Assembly (NCBI RefSeq): GCF_022014595.1
Contig: NZ_CP091740.1
Coordinates: 1,910,200 to 1,974,199 of the forward strand
Reading direction: 5' to 3'
From: Solitalea lacus
GTDB taxonomy: Bacteria; Bacteroidota; Bacteroidia; Sphingobacteriales; Sphingobacteriaceae
DNA: 64,000 nt
Of the stretch, positions 9,736 through 16,298 are shown one piece after another (within the stretch, counting starts at the first letter, position 1; each line of letters starts with the position of its first letter). The translations under genes were made by a program, and so were the position numbers. A model generated the notes under the pieces. The model was not told where the DNA came from, did not search any database, and saw nothing but the letters and a program-made list of their open reading frames with translations.

Positions 9736-11094
9736 ATGGAACAGGAATCGATTCCAATGGAAGTGGTCAATGCTCATGCGGCAGGAGTCGACGTGGGCAG
9801 CCGGTCGCACTGGGTGGCTGTGGGACAACAGCCGGAAGAGGTCAGGGAATTTGGGGTGTATAACCAGGATCTCTTTGCCATGGCCCAGTGGCTCGGGGAG
9901 AAAAAAGTCAAAACAGTAGCGATGGAAAGTACAGGCACCTATTGGCAAAACCTTTATGCCGTACTCATAGCCAAAGGCTTTCAGGTCGTGTTGTGCAACG
10001 GAAAATTCACCAAGAACATTAAAGGGAAAAAGACGGATGTAAAAGATTGCCAGTGGATCCAGAAGCTGCACACGCTGGGCTTGTTAAACAGCAGCTTTTT
10101 ACCCGATGAAGCGACCGAGCAACTGCGCACCTACTGTCGTCACCGATCCAACTTACTTCATCAGGCGGCCTCTACCTCCAAAAAAATGCAGAAATACCTT
10201 CGATTGCTCAACTTGCGACTGGATGTGGTGGTCAATGACATTTGCGGACTTACCGGCTTAAGCATCATTCGAGCCATTTGCCAAGGTGAATCCAATCCGC
10301 AAAAGCTAGCTTCCCTGCGACATGGCAACTGCCGAAAAAGTGAACACGAACTTGCCCTGGCCCTGCAAAGCAACGGCAGAGCCGATTACCTCTTTGCCTT
10401 GCAGCAGGAACTGGAGACTTATGATTACCTGCAGGAGAAGGTGCTGCAATGTGACGTAAAAATAGGCGAGCAGCTTGAAAAGATTATTGGCAATGACCCC
10501 AATAAAAACCAGCATCAACTCCCCCCTAAAATCTATAAACGCATTAATAAAAACAGCCCAAAAGACATTGACTTGAATCTGAAGTCCTATCAAATGTTCG
10601 AGGGAGTGGATTTACTGGCCATCGAAGGAATGAGTTATTCAACGGTACTTTCCTTAATGAGCGAAGTTGGTTTAGCAGGCATTCGGAAGTTTGGCAATGC
10701 CAAGCAATTTGCCAGCTGGTTGCGCCTGGCGCCCAACAACAAGGTGAGCGGGGGGAAGGTACTCTCAAGCAAAGTGCCCAAGGGAAGTAACCGGCTAAAA
10801 ATAGCCTTGCGAAATGCAGCCAATGCCATTGGCAACCTGAAAGACTCCACACCCTTAAGGGATTTTTTTCAACGGATCAGTTTCCGAAAGGGACGTGTGT
10901 CGGCCATCAGCGCTACTGCCAGAAAGCTGGCCGTGATTATCTGGAACTTACTGATTAAAGGAGCCACTTACATTAACCCAGCAGGTTACCTGTTTTTGGA
11001 TCAGAAAAGAAAACTGGGCATGGTGAAACGGATTCGGAAACAAATTGATAAATTCGGCCTGACTAATGAAGAATTGGGCTTTAATAGCCTTTAA
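9736..11094 (+). CDS. IS110-family transposase/recombinase
   Basis: A 452-residue recombinase of the DEDD-plus-serine type. The N-terminal RuvC-like domain starts with AAGVDVGSRSHWVAVG (Asp19) and continues with VAMESTGTYW and KKTDVKDCQW, supplying the acidic residues. The C-terminal Transposase_20 domain contains the helix-hairpin-helix-like VDLLAIEGMSYSTVLSLMSEVG and the conserved serine segment NKVSGGKV. These enzymes cut and join DNA at a site chosen by a bridge RNA from the same element. The frame is full length and undamaged, so it may be active. Base composition is richer in GC than the flanking genes. The ATG at 9736 leaves the expected N-terminus. Confidence 0.95.
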   Translation: MEQESIPMEVVNAHAAGVDVGSRSHWVAVGQQPEEVREFGVYNQDLFAMAQWLGEKKVKTVAMESTGTYWQNLYAVLIAKGFQVVLCNGKFTKNIKGKKTDVKDCQWIQKLHTLGLLNSSFLPDEATEQLRTYCRHRSNLLHQAASTSKKMQKYLRLLNLRLDVVVNDICGLTGLSIIRAICQGESNPQKLASLRHGNCRKSEHELALALQSNGRADYLFALQQELETYDYLQEKVLQCDVKIGEQLEKIIGNDPNKNQHQLPPKIYKRINKNSPKDIDLNLKSYQMFEGVDLLAIEGMSYSTVLSLMSEVGLAGIRKFGNAKQFASWLRLAPNNKVSGGKVLSSKVPKGSNRLKIALRNAANAIGNLKDSTPLRDFFQRISFRKGRVSAISATARKLAVIIWNLLIKGATYINPAGYLFLDQKRKLGMVKRIRKQIDKFGLTNEELGFNSL

Positions 11095-11129
11095 AACATC
11101 TTTTCTTGAAACGTTAGTCAGAAACATAA

Positions 11130-11831
11130 ATGAACTACTATCTCGGAGGATATTATTTAATCAGACTGCGACCAATGGACTTTGGTCCTTTAGTTGGAAA
11201 GACTGTTCATACTTGTAGCAGTTGCATCAATAACAGTCTGCTCGAAAGTTGGGCTTATTCATGGACTTCAGACAATAATCTCCAAATTGACACCATAAAA
11301 AAAGACTATTCTGTAAATGACAACACAGTTTCGAAAATACGTCAATGGGTTGACAGAAAATTTGAAGATAAAAGAATTGGGTGGAATAGCGTATTTGCAG
11401 ACCTTGAAACAGCAAAAGAATACCGACAAATTTTCTTTTCTCATCTAACTGATGTAAAAATCATGGCCGTTTATTTCAGTGAATCTGAAACAAACGATTT
11501 TGTTGGTGAATTTAAACCAGAAGGTGAAAACTCAGGGACAATCGGGCTTTATGAAAATCTTTCAAATAGGATTATTGAATCGGAGTCTACTAAAGAAGAA
11601 CTTTTAGGTTTTGACTTAATTGGTGTCGAGCTAGACGGTAGCTTCCATACCTTCTATTGTAATAGCATTTCAGAAGATTTATTAAACACATTTGGACTTA
11701 ATGCAAATGAATATGGTTTGTTTAACGATCGAATAGATTGGAAACCAGTAGTGGTCTACATGAATGATGAGGTGAATGGACTAGAACCAGTTCCTTGGTT
11801 TGTTGCAAAAGTCAAGTTGGTGCGGGAATAA
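11130..11831 (+). CDS. cassette-like hypothetical protein
   Basis: A 233-residue protein that I do not recognise. It is predicted soluble and acidic, with a CSSC pair near residues 29-32 and no signal peptide. The look of a single-gene cassette is strong: the ATG begins about 18 bases after a GTTAG-type boundary, and the stop is followed within 8 bases by the left arm of the attC-like repeat. The gene is AT-rich compared with the adjacent IS110 transposase. Function unknown. It resembles the orphan immunity- or effector-like proteins common in integron cassettes only in context, not in any motif I can see. Confidence 0.7.
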   Translation: MNYYLGGYYLIRLRPMDFGPLVGKTVHTCSSCINNSLLESWAYSWTSDNNLQIDTIKKDYSVNDNTVSKIRQWVDRKFEDKRIGWNSVFADLETAKEYRQIFFSHLTDVKIMAVYFSESETNDFVGEFKPEGENSGTIGLYENLSNRIIESESTKEELLGFDLIGVELDGSFHTFYCNSISEDLLNTFGLNANEYGLFNDRIDWKPVVVYMNDEVNGLEPVPWFVAKVKLVRE

Positions 11832-11836
11832 TGTCT

Positions 11837-11862
11837 GCACACAACGCGCGCTATGCCGCAAG
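11837..11862. repeat. attC-like repeat copy 1, left arm (interrupted)
   Basis: The bases GCGCTATGCCGCAAG at the end of this arm are identical to bases 14616-14630 of the uninterrupted copy. The arm is complementary, with a few mismatches, to the far right end of the same repeat (GCACCTGCGTCAAGCGC), as expected for a folded attC site. The repeat breaks off at 11862 and resumes at about 13294. Confidence 0.6.
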
Positions 11863-11909
11863 GTACTGTCATAAAAACCAAGAAATTTTCAAGATTTTTT
11901 TAACTTTAT

Positions 11910-13067
11910 TCAACCGAAAGAAGGCAAACTTCGACCCGTCGGGGAATGCTTATCTTGTGTAGTCCTGCTTTTGAGCGGGACTACTTGCTTTTGAGCCTTT
12001 GGGTTATTTTCTAAACCGAAAGAAGGCGCCTTCTCCCCATCAGCGAATATGGATTTAAGATGGTACTGTTCATCAAAAGCCATATCGTTTTTCCACAGCG
12101 TATAAATCATTACCAACAGTTTTTTCTGGATGGCCGTATATCCCTTCATCTTGATGCGGCTGCGTTCATAAATACGTTCGTACAGCTGAACAAAAGGACT
12201 CACTCGGTAGCGCACCATGTTCAAGGCCGGAAAAAAAAGACAATGGCGAATGTGGCTGTTACCTTTTTTGGAGATTTTGGTTTTGCCCCGATGGCTGCCC
12301 GATTGGTTTTCCACCACGTCATAGCTGGCATAACTGACTAACTGGGCACTGTTGTGAAAGAGTTCAAAGCCATTAGTTTCGGCTACCACGGTGGCCACAG
12401 CCAATCGCCCCAAGCCCTTGATGTGGATCTTTTCAAACTTGGCGCTGAGCACAGGGTCGGCAGCAATGGCCTGCTCGAGGCTTTTGAGCAGCAGGGCCTT
12501 TTGTTTTTTAAAGAAGGCGATTTGTTGCCGCAGCATTTTCTCCACCAGCTTGTCGGTATACATGCCATACTGAACCGCTTCCAACTGATTGGAGGCTACG
12601 GTAATCTGGGTAGCCATGTTTTTAATTTGCCGGGTCAGCGTTCGCAAGGCGTAGATACCAGCTTGCGGGGCTTTCCACAGCGCCAAGGCCTGTTCGCAAG
12701 CCATGCGGCTCAGGCCCAGGGCGTCAATGCTGTCGTTCTTGGATTTCAGCCCCAGGGATTCTTTGTACTTTTTAGCTTTGTTGGGCAGCACTACGGCCAC
12801 ATGTTCTCCTTGCTGGTTAAGGTGAAAAGCCAGGTTTTCATAGTACACACCGGTGGCTTCCATCACAAAAAGTTGAGGTAAAGGTTGTTTGCATTGTTTT
12901 TTAACCCATTTTATCAACTCCACAAACCCTTTCGGGGTGTTGGCAAATTGCCGGCTGCTCAGTTTGGTAAAGCTTTGTTGGCAGTTGATTACCCCAATGC
13001 AAGCATCAAATTTGGCTTTGGCCATGTCGATGCCAATGCCGTACTTCAAGTAGTCGTTGTTGTTCAT
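11910..13067 (-). CDS. IS110-family transposase/recombinase
   Basis: The protein is 385 residues from the preferred ATG at 13067; an upstream in-frame ATG at 13115 would add 16 residues that do not fit the family. The RuvC-like part starts with YGIGIDMAKAKFD and has VMEATGVYYENLA and KSKNDSIDALGL acidic motifs. The Transposase_20 part has IKGLGRLAVATVVAETNG and the serine-containing NQSGSHRGKTK. It differs strongly from the other IS110 enzyme in this window, so the two elements are independent arrivals. The frame is intact. The last 40 residues are a basic, low-complexity tail that may come from reading into the element end. Confidence 0.95.
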   Translation of the reverse strand: MNNNDYLKYGIGIDMAKAKFDACIGVINCQQSFTKLSSRQFANTPKGFVELIKWVKKQCKQPLPQLFVMEATGVYYENLAFHLNQQGEHVAVVLPNKAKKYKESLGLKSKNDSIDALGLSRMACEQALALWKAPQAGIYALRTLTRQIKNMATQITVASNQLEAVQYGMYTDKLVEKMLRQQIAFFKKQKALLLKSLEQAIAADPVLSAKFEKIHIKGLGRLAVATVVAETNGFELFHNSAQLVSYASYDVVENQSGSHRGKTKISKKGNSHIRHCLFFPALNMVRYRVSPFVQLYERIYERSRIKMKGYTAIQKKLLVMIYTLWKNDMAFDEQYHLKSIFADGEKAPSFGLENNPKAQKQVVPLKSRTTQDKHSPTGRSLPSFG

Positions 13068-13293
13068 AATGCAGTGGTTTAGAAAAACTCCATTCTTTCT
13101 GCGGCCTATACTCATGTGTTATACAAGGTCGTGTTGGGATTAAGCACGCCTTTAAGTACTGTTCAGGCTGAAAAGAATAACAAAAAGAGGGATGCCTTGC
13201 GAACAACATAGTGCAAAGCACTTGTCTAGTGCGGGGCCCTGATTCCTCTTTTTACCTGAGTACATAAAATATAATACTTTTACAATGATATGA
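13068..13293 (-). ncRNA. candidate bridge-RNA region of IS110 element 2
   Basis: This is the long 5' non-coding end of the element. It contains a nested structure readable by eye: AAAAAGAGG (13182-13190) pairs with CCTCTTTTT (13245-13253), enclosing a hairpin AGTGC-AAA-GCACT (13210-13222). The position and a length of about 200 bases match known IS110-group bridge RNAs. No separate promoter or guide loops have been proven. Confidence 0.4.
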
Positions 13294-13402
13294 GTGCTGG
13301 CGACGTGCAACTTGCAAAACCCACTACGTTAAATTATTTTCGTCACGCTGGACAATGGAACGGAACTTTCTTCGCACCTGCGTCAAGCGCAAAACGTTAT
13401 AG
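13294..13402. repeat. attC-like repeat copy 1, right part
   Basis: This part matches bases 14631-14737 of the intact copy with only a few changes, including the run from TACGTTAAATTATTTTCGTC through the terminal AAAACGTTATAG. The terminal GTTATAG resembles the GTT-type core at which integron cassettes join. The next cassette starts directly after it. Confidence 0.65.
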
Positions 13403-13456
13403 GCATTCTTGGAGGCACTGTGCAAATATGAAATTTAAACAAGGGCAACAGTAATA

Positions 13457-14407
13457 ATGTTAAAAAGACTTACAGAAAAAAATAAACTGGTTTATTTAGG
13501 ACTAATTATTGGAGTTGCTTATGGACTGGTAACTAGATTCGTTTTTGGCGAAAAGGCTACTCTCGTTTCCTTGTCTTATTTATTTCTTGTGCCAGCAGTT
13601 TTGGGAATTGTCCCTTTGATTTTCGCGGACGATAGGCAAATCAAATCTTATAAGACAATTATTTTCATTCCATGGTTGACCGTTTCATCGGCCTTTTTAA
13701 TAATGTTTTTGTTGGGTTGGGAAGAAACAATTTGTCTCTTAATTCTAGGAGGTCCCTTTTTCATATTAGCGACAATCGGAGCATTAATTTTCCGCCTAAT
13801 TAGGATTAACAGAGCCTCAAGGCATAACACCTTATTAACTGTAATATTAATCCCATTTTTATTTTCGCCCTTAGAAGAAGCTTTCAAAAGCCCCTCTGAA
13901 ATTTATACCGTTAAAAGTGAAGTTACAATAAATTCAACACCAAATTTCGTTTGGAATAATATCATTCGCGTTTCTGAAATCCAAAGTAAAGAATATAATT
14001 CAGGTTTATTTAATCGTTTGGGCGTTCCAAGACCAATAGCAGCAGAACTTAAAGAAGAAAAATTAGGAGCTTTGAGAATAGGTCATTTTGAGGGAGGGTT
14101 GACTTTTATTGAAACAATCACGGATTGGCAACCCAATCAACGTGTTTCATTTGATATCAAGGTTGACCCAACAACCATTGGGAACAGAGTATTTGATAAG
14201 CATGTTTTGGAAGGTGGTTACTTTCACTTTGTAAATGCTACGTACGAAATTAAAAAGTTGGACAACCATCAATTGAAATTAAGTCTCAATTCAAGTTATC
14301 GATTGACATCAAAAGTAAATTATTACAATAGGTTTTGGGGTAATCTGTTCTTACAAGACTTTCAGGATAGGTTATTGGAAGTAATCAAACATCGATGCGA
14401 TAAATAA
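13457..14407 (+). CDS. membrane protein with C-terminal SRPBCC-like domain
   Basis: A 316-residue protein. The first 145 residues hold four to five hydrophobic segments (for example LVYLGLIIGVAYGLV and ETICLLILGGPFFILATIGA). From about residue 150 the sequence looks like a START/SRPBCC ligand-binding domain: EVTINSTPNFVWNNIIRV, then FEGGLTFIETITDWQPNQRV, typical of polyketide-cyclase-like proteins. The ligand is unknown. It stands alone as the second cassette, starting 55 bases after the GTTATAG boundary. The ATG choice is supported by the membrane N-terminus. I am fairly sure of the two-part architecture, unsure of the function. Confidence 0.75.
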   Translation: MLKRLTEKNKLVYLGLIIGVAYGLVTRFVFGEKATLVSLSYLFLVPAVLGIVPLIFADDRQIKSYKTIIFIPWLTVSSAFLIMFLLGWEETICLLILGGPFFILATIGALIFRLIRINRASRHNTLLTVILIPFLFSPLEEAFKSPSEIYTVKSEVTINSTPNFVWNNIIRVSEIQSKEYNSGLFNRLGVPRPIAAELKEEKLGALRIGHFEGGLTFIETITDWQPNQRVSFDIKVDPTTIGNRVFDKHVLEGGYFHFVNATYEIKKLDNHQLKLSLNSSYRLTSKVNYYNRFWGNLFLQDFQDRLLEVIKHRCDK

Positions 14408-14610
14408 AGCGACAGCTAACAACTAAGCGTTCGTCGTGTCCGCAGGACAAGCGATGAAGGCTGGGCGGAGAGCTGGAAAGAAGTAAAGAGTTTTTCTTGG
14501 TAGGTTTTACGGCCTTGCATGCTTTAAAAATAACCCCAAAGCCCCTTTTTTAACCGCTGTGTTGGTAATTTAACCGAAAGTGTGGATATTCACCCGAGTT
14601 GTGCAACAAG
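14408..14610. other. non-coding cassette tail with hairpin
   Basis: This stretch has no open frame of note. It includes CTAACAAC (14416-14423) and a hairpin at 14430-14458 in which TGTCC pairs with GGACA and the outer bases TTCGTCG pair with CGATGAA. It may be a second, shorter attC-like structure or its remnant. The stretch leads into the long attC-like repeat. Confidence 0.35.
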
Positions 14611-14737
14611 CACACGCGCTATGCCGCAAGTGCGCCGACGTGCAACTTGCAAATCCAAATACGTTAAATTATTTTCGTCACGCTGGACAATGAAATGGAA
14701 CTTTCTTCGCACCTGCGTCAAGCGCAAAACGTTATAG
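14611..14737. repeat. attC-like repeat copy 2 (intact)
   Basis: About 127 bases, nearly identical to the split copy at 11837-11862 and 13294-13402. The two ends form an imperfect palindrome: GCGCT-n-CGCA-n-GTGC on the left against GCACCTGCG-n-AGCGC on the right, with a central ACG...CGT. It ends in AAAACGTTATAG, and the next cassette begins here. Size and fold are reminiscent of long integron attC sites such as the Vibrio repeats. No integrase gene is present in the window. Confidence 0.6.
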
Positions 14738-14756
14738 CCCATTTTAGTTCACTGTT

Positions 14757-14786
14757 CAGCACTTCATTGCAAATTTGTTATATTTG
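14757..14786 (+). promoter_or_regulatory. promoter of the toxin-antitoxin cassette
   Basis: TATATTTG at 14779-14786 matches the TAnnTTTG -7 element exactly and lies 16 bases before the antitoxin ATG. The -33 element is weak (TTCA near 14756-14759). A private promoter fits a cassette that must be expressed wherever it lands. Confidence 0.45.
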
Positions 14787-14802
14787 GGTAACTTGTAGGA
14801 CT

Positions 14803-14985
14803 ATGTTGACAAAAGAACAATTAATACAGACAATAAAGGACTTACCTGAAAAGTTCTCTCTAGACGATTTGCTTGACAGAATCATATTGCTTCAAAAAAT
14901 TGAGATTGGACTCGAACAATCTAACTCCGGACAAACTTTAACCACTGACCAAGCCAAAGAAAAACTTAAAAAATGGTTAAAGTAA
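14803..14985 (+). CDS. antitoxin of RelE/ParE-type toxin-antitoxin pair
   Basis: A 60-residue protein starting at ATG 14803 (MLTKEQLIQTIKDLPEKF). A longer in-frame reading from 14695 would run through the attC-like end and promoter, so it is rejected. The sequence has a hydrophobic helix LDDLLDRIILLQKIEIGLEQ and a charged tail TTDQAKEKLKKWLK, typical of short antitoxins found upstream of ParE-like toxins. Its end overlaps the toxin start by 13 bases, implying translational coupling. It should neutralise the toxin and, with it, repress the shared promoter; the operator was not identified. Confidence 0.8.
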   Translation: MLTKEQLIQTIKDLPEKFSLDDLLDRIILLQKIEIGLEQSNSGQTLTTDQAKEKLKKWLK

Positions 14986-15284
14986 ACTGGACGCTCCAGT
15001 CAATTCATGACATTGAACATATTGCTGATTTTATTGCCCTAGACTCTGAACGATATGCCGAGATTCAGGTTCAACGTTTTTTTGATGCAGTTGAAATCCT
15101 TGAGACACAGCCAAAAGCTGGTCGTATTGTTCCAGAATTTAACAATCAAGCAGTCAGAGAAATCATTCAGGGCAATTATAGAATCATTTACCGTATTGTT
15201 TCTGCAGACCTGATTGACGTTTTAACAGTACATCACAGCAGACGACTTTTATCAAATAATCCTGCTTTGGGTCGGGAAGAGTAA
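14973..15284 (+). CDS. RelE/ParE superfamily toxin
   Basis: A 103-residue type II toxin. Family features are VNWTLQSIHDIEHIADFIA at the N-terminus, a helix FFDAVEILETQPKAGRIV, then REIIQGNYRIIYRIV and the terminal VLTVHHSRRLL. The arrangement is that of ParE (gyrase-targeting) rather than the RelE mRNase, but the target cannot be read from sequence alone. It overlaps the antitoxin gene. The pair is flanked by a 10-base inverted repeat (14731-14740 and 15288-15297) at cassette boundaries. Confidence 0.9.
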   Translation: MVKVNWTLQSIHDIEHIADFIALDSERYAEIQVQRFFDAVEILETQPKAGRIVPEFNNQAVREIIQGNYRIIYRIVSADLIDVLTVHHSRRLLSNNPALGREE

Positions 15285-15287
15285 AAC

Positions 15288-15297
15288 GGGCTATAAC
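15288..15297. repeat. attC-like left core after the toxin gene
   Basis: GGGCTATAAC here is the exact reverse complement of GTTATAGCCC at 14731-14740. In integron cassettes the 5' core of a cassette's own attC pairs with the core at its start, so this is what an intact cassette boundary would look like. The rest of the repeat after this point is not recognisable. Confidence 0.5.
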
Positions 15298-15326
15298 ATG
15301 CGTAGCTGTTGCACAACCCCTGCTAA

Positions 15327-15372
15327 AAAGAAGGCTCTGAGATTTGGATGGACAAATTTCAGAGCCTTTTTC
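15327..15372 (+). terminator. intrinsic terminator after the toxin cassette
   Basis: A long stem, AAGGCTCTGAGATTTG (15331-15346) against CAAATTTCAGAGCCTT (one mismatch), with a 6-base loop and a following T run with A residues on the other side. It could work in both directions. Confidence 0.8.
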
Positions 15373-15523
15373 TTTGAAGTCAATTCTATTGAAGACTCAG
15401 GGGCTTTATTGCAAGGTTAAGCCGATAAATTGTTTCCAAATAAGTTTCTTTTGAAGCTTGCACATTTAGTGGCAGCAATGCGCTGCGAAACGTTTTTGGT
15501 AATGCTATGACGATACAACTAAC

Positions 15524-15531
15524 TACCTTTG
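15524..15531 (+). promoter_or_regulatory. -7 element for the YdhR-like gene
   Basis: TACCTTTG matches TAnnTTTG exactly, 39 bases before the ATG. The nearest TTTG upstream is 25 bases away, longer than usual, so the -33 box is doubtful. Confidence 0.4.
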
Positions 15532-15570
15532 CATCATTATTAATTATTTATTAACTTAAAAAATAAAATA

Positions 15571-15879
15571 ATGCACGCACAATTAATCACTTATCAATTA
15601 AAAGATATCTCCCAAGCGGAATATCTTAAGCAAATGGTAGAACCCGATGCACCAGTTATATCGAAAGTACATGGTCTTATTTCAAAAATCTGGTTGGCAG
15701 ACGAAGAGAAAAATACTTTTGGAGGTTTCTATTTGTGGGAAAACAAAACTGCAATGGAGGACTTTATGCATTCTGACCTTGTAAAAGCAGTTGTAAGCCG
15801 ACCGTTCGTAAAAAACGTTTCTTCGGTTGACTTTGAAGTAAATCAAAATGCTTCATTAATTACCAGGGGACTAAAATAG
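15571..15879 (+). CDS. YdhR-like putative mono-oxygenase
   Basis: A 102-residue dimeric ferredoxin-fold (ABM-like) protein. Characteristic pieces are LITYQLKDISQAEYLKQM, then GLISKIWLADEEKNTFGG, then FYLWENKTAMEDFMHSDL, which is the YdhR family pattern. Members are proposed mono-oxygenases or small-ligand binders without a bound cofactor. It is monocistronic, with its own -7 element and an upstream terminator. Whether it belongs to the island or to the older chromosome is unclear. Confidence 0.85.
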   Translation: MHAQLITYQLKDISQAEYLKQMVEPDAPVISKVHGLISKIWLADEEKNTFGGFYLWENKTAMEDFMHSDLVKAVVSRPFVKNVSSVDFEVNQNASLITRGLK

Positions 15880-16298
15880 GGAGTGGAGCTTCTATTATGT
15901 TGCCAGAAGCACTACCGCTAACTTTTGTTTGACAATAGAGGGGTAGATGGTTGTATATTCAACATCTGTACTTCCACTGGGCATCTGTGCAAATGTTGGG
16001 CTGATTTTTTCAAATGCCCCACCATCGCCATGCTATAAATCGTTAGCTGTAATGGAACCAACTAATACTCTCTCTTAATAAAATAAGCAATACCACAAAC
16101 AAGTGAATGGGCGACATACGTTAGTCCTTCATCCAATCAATATTTTTACAGCAACAGTTCAACTTTCGCAACAAGTGCCTGTCACTCACTTCTTGAAATC
16201 ATATCAAAGAGACCTTCTTTAAGTAATATTGGTATTACAATTGCTTCTGGTTTTGCTTATTGACTTAGTGGTCAATTGCTTGACAAATCTCCGGTATT
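15880..16298. other. 419-base region without a gene; possible decayed fragment or attC-like segment
   Basis: The minus strand of 15895-16032 encodes 45 codons without a stop, with coding-like composition (ending in KQKLAVVLLAT) but no start, so it may be the tail of a lost gene. The same stretch is bracketed by GCTAAC (15917-15922) and GTTAGC (16042-16047), six-base complementary ends at a spacing like that of the attC-like repeats nearby. I cannot decide between these readings. The remainder shows nothing recognisable. Confidence 0.25.

Larger units (their letters stand above)
9395..11112 (+). mobile_element. IS110-family insertion sequence (element 1), ends approximate
   Basis: The element contains one long transposase gene preceded by about 340 non-coding bases and followed by only about 20 bases before a cassette-like boundary (CGTTAG at about 11111). 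IS110 elements have no long terminal inverted repeats and make little or no target duplication, so the ends cannot be read with confidence. The left end lies somewhere between the macroglobulin stop and the transposase. Its coding part is visibly more GC-rich than the neighbouring genes, which fits recent arrival. Confidence 0.6.
11863..13293 (-). mobile_element. IS110-family insertion sequence (element 2)
   Basis: The ends are deduced by comparing the interrupted repeat (11837-11862 plus 13294-13402) with the intact copy at 14611-14737. What remains between the two halves is about 1431 bases. It carries one transposase gene on the minus strand, 226 non-coding bases on its 5' side and 47 on its 3' side. 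The boundaries may be off by a few bases because AG/GT dinucleotides occur at both junctions. No terminal inverted repeats or obvious target duplication are visible, as is normal for IS110. Confidence 0.8.

Noticed and set aside
12060-12881. Open frames of 93 and 175 codons on the plus strand opposite IS110 element 2
   Set aside because: They are antisense shadows of the transposase gene, and the minus-strand product has all family motifs.
14695-14802. Longer antitoxin starting at 14695
   Set aside because: It would translate the attC-like repeat end and the promoter. The ATG at 14803 follows the -7 element properly.
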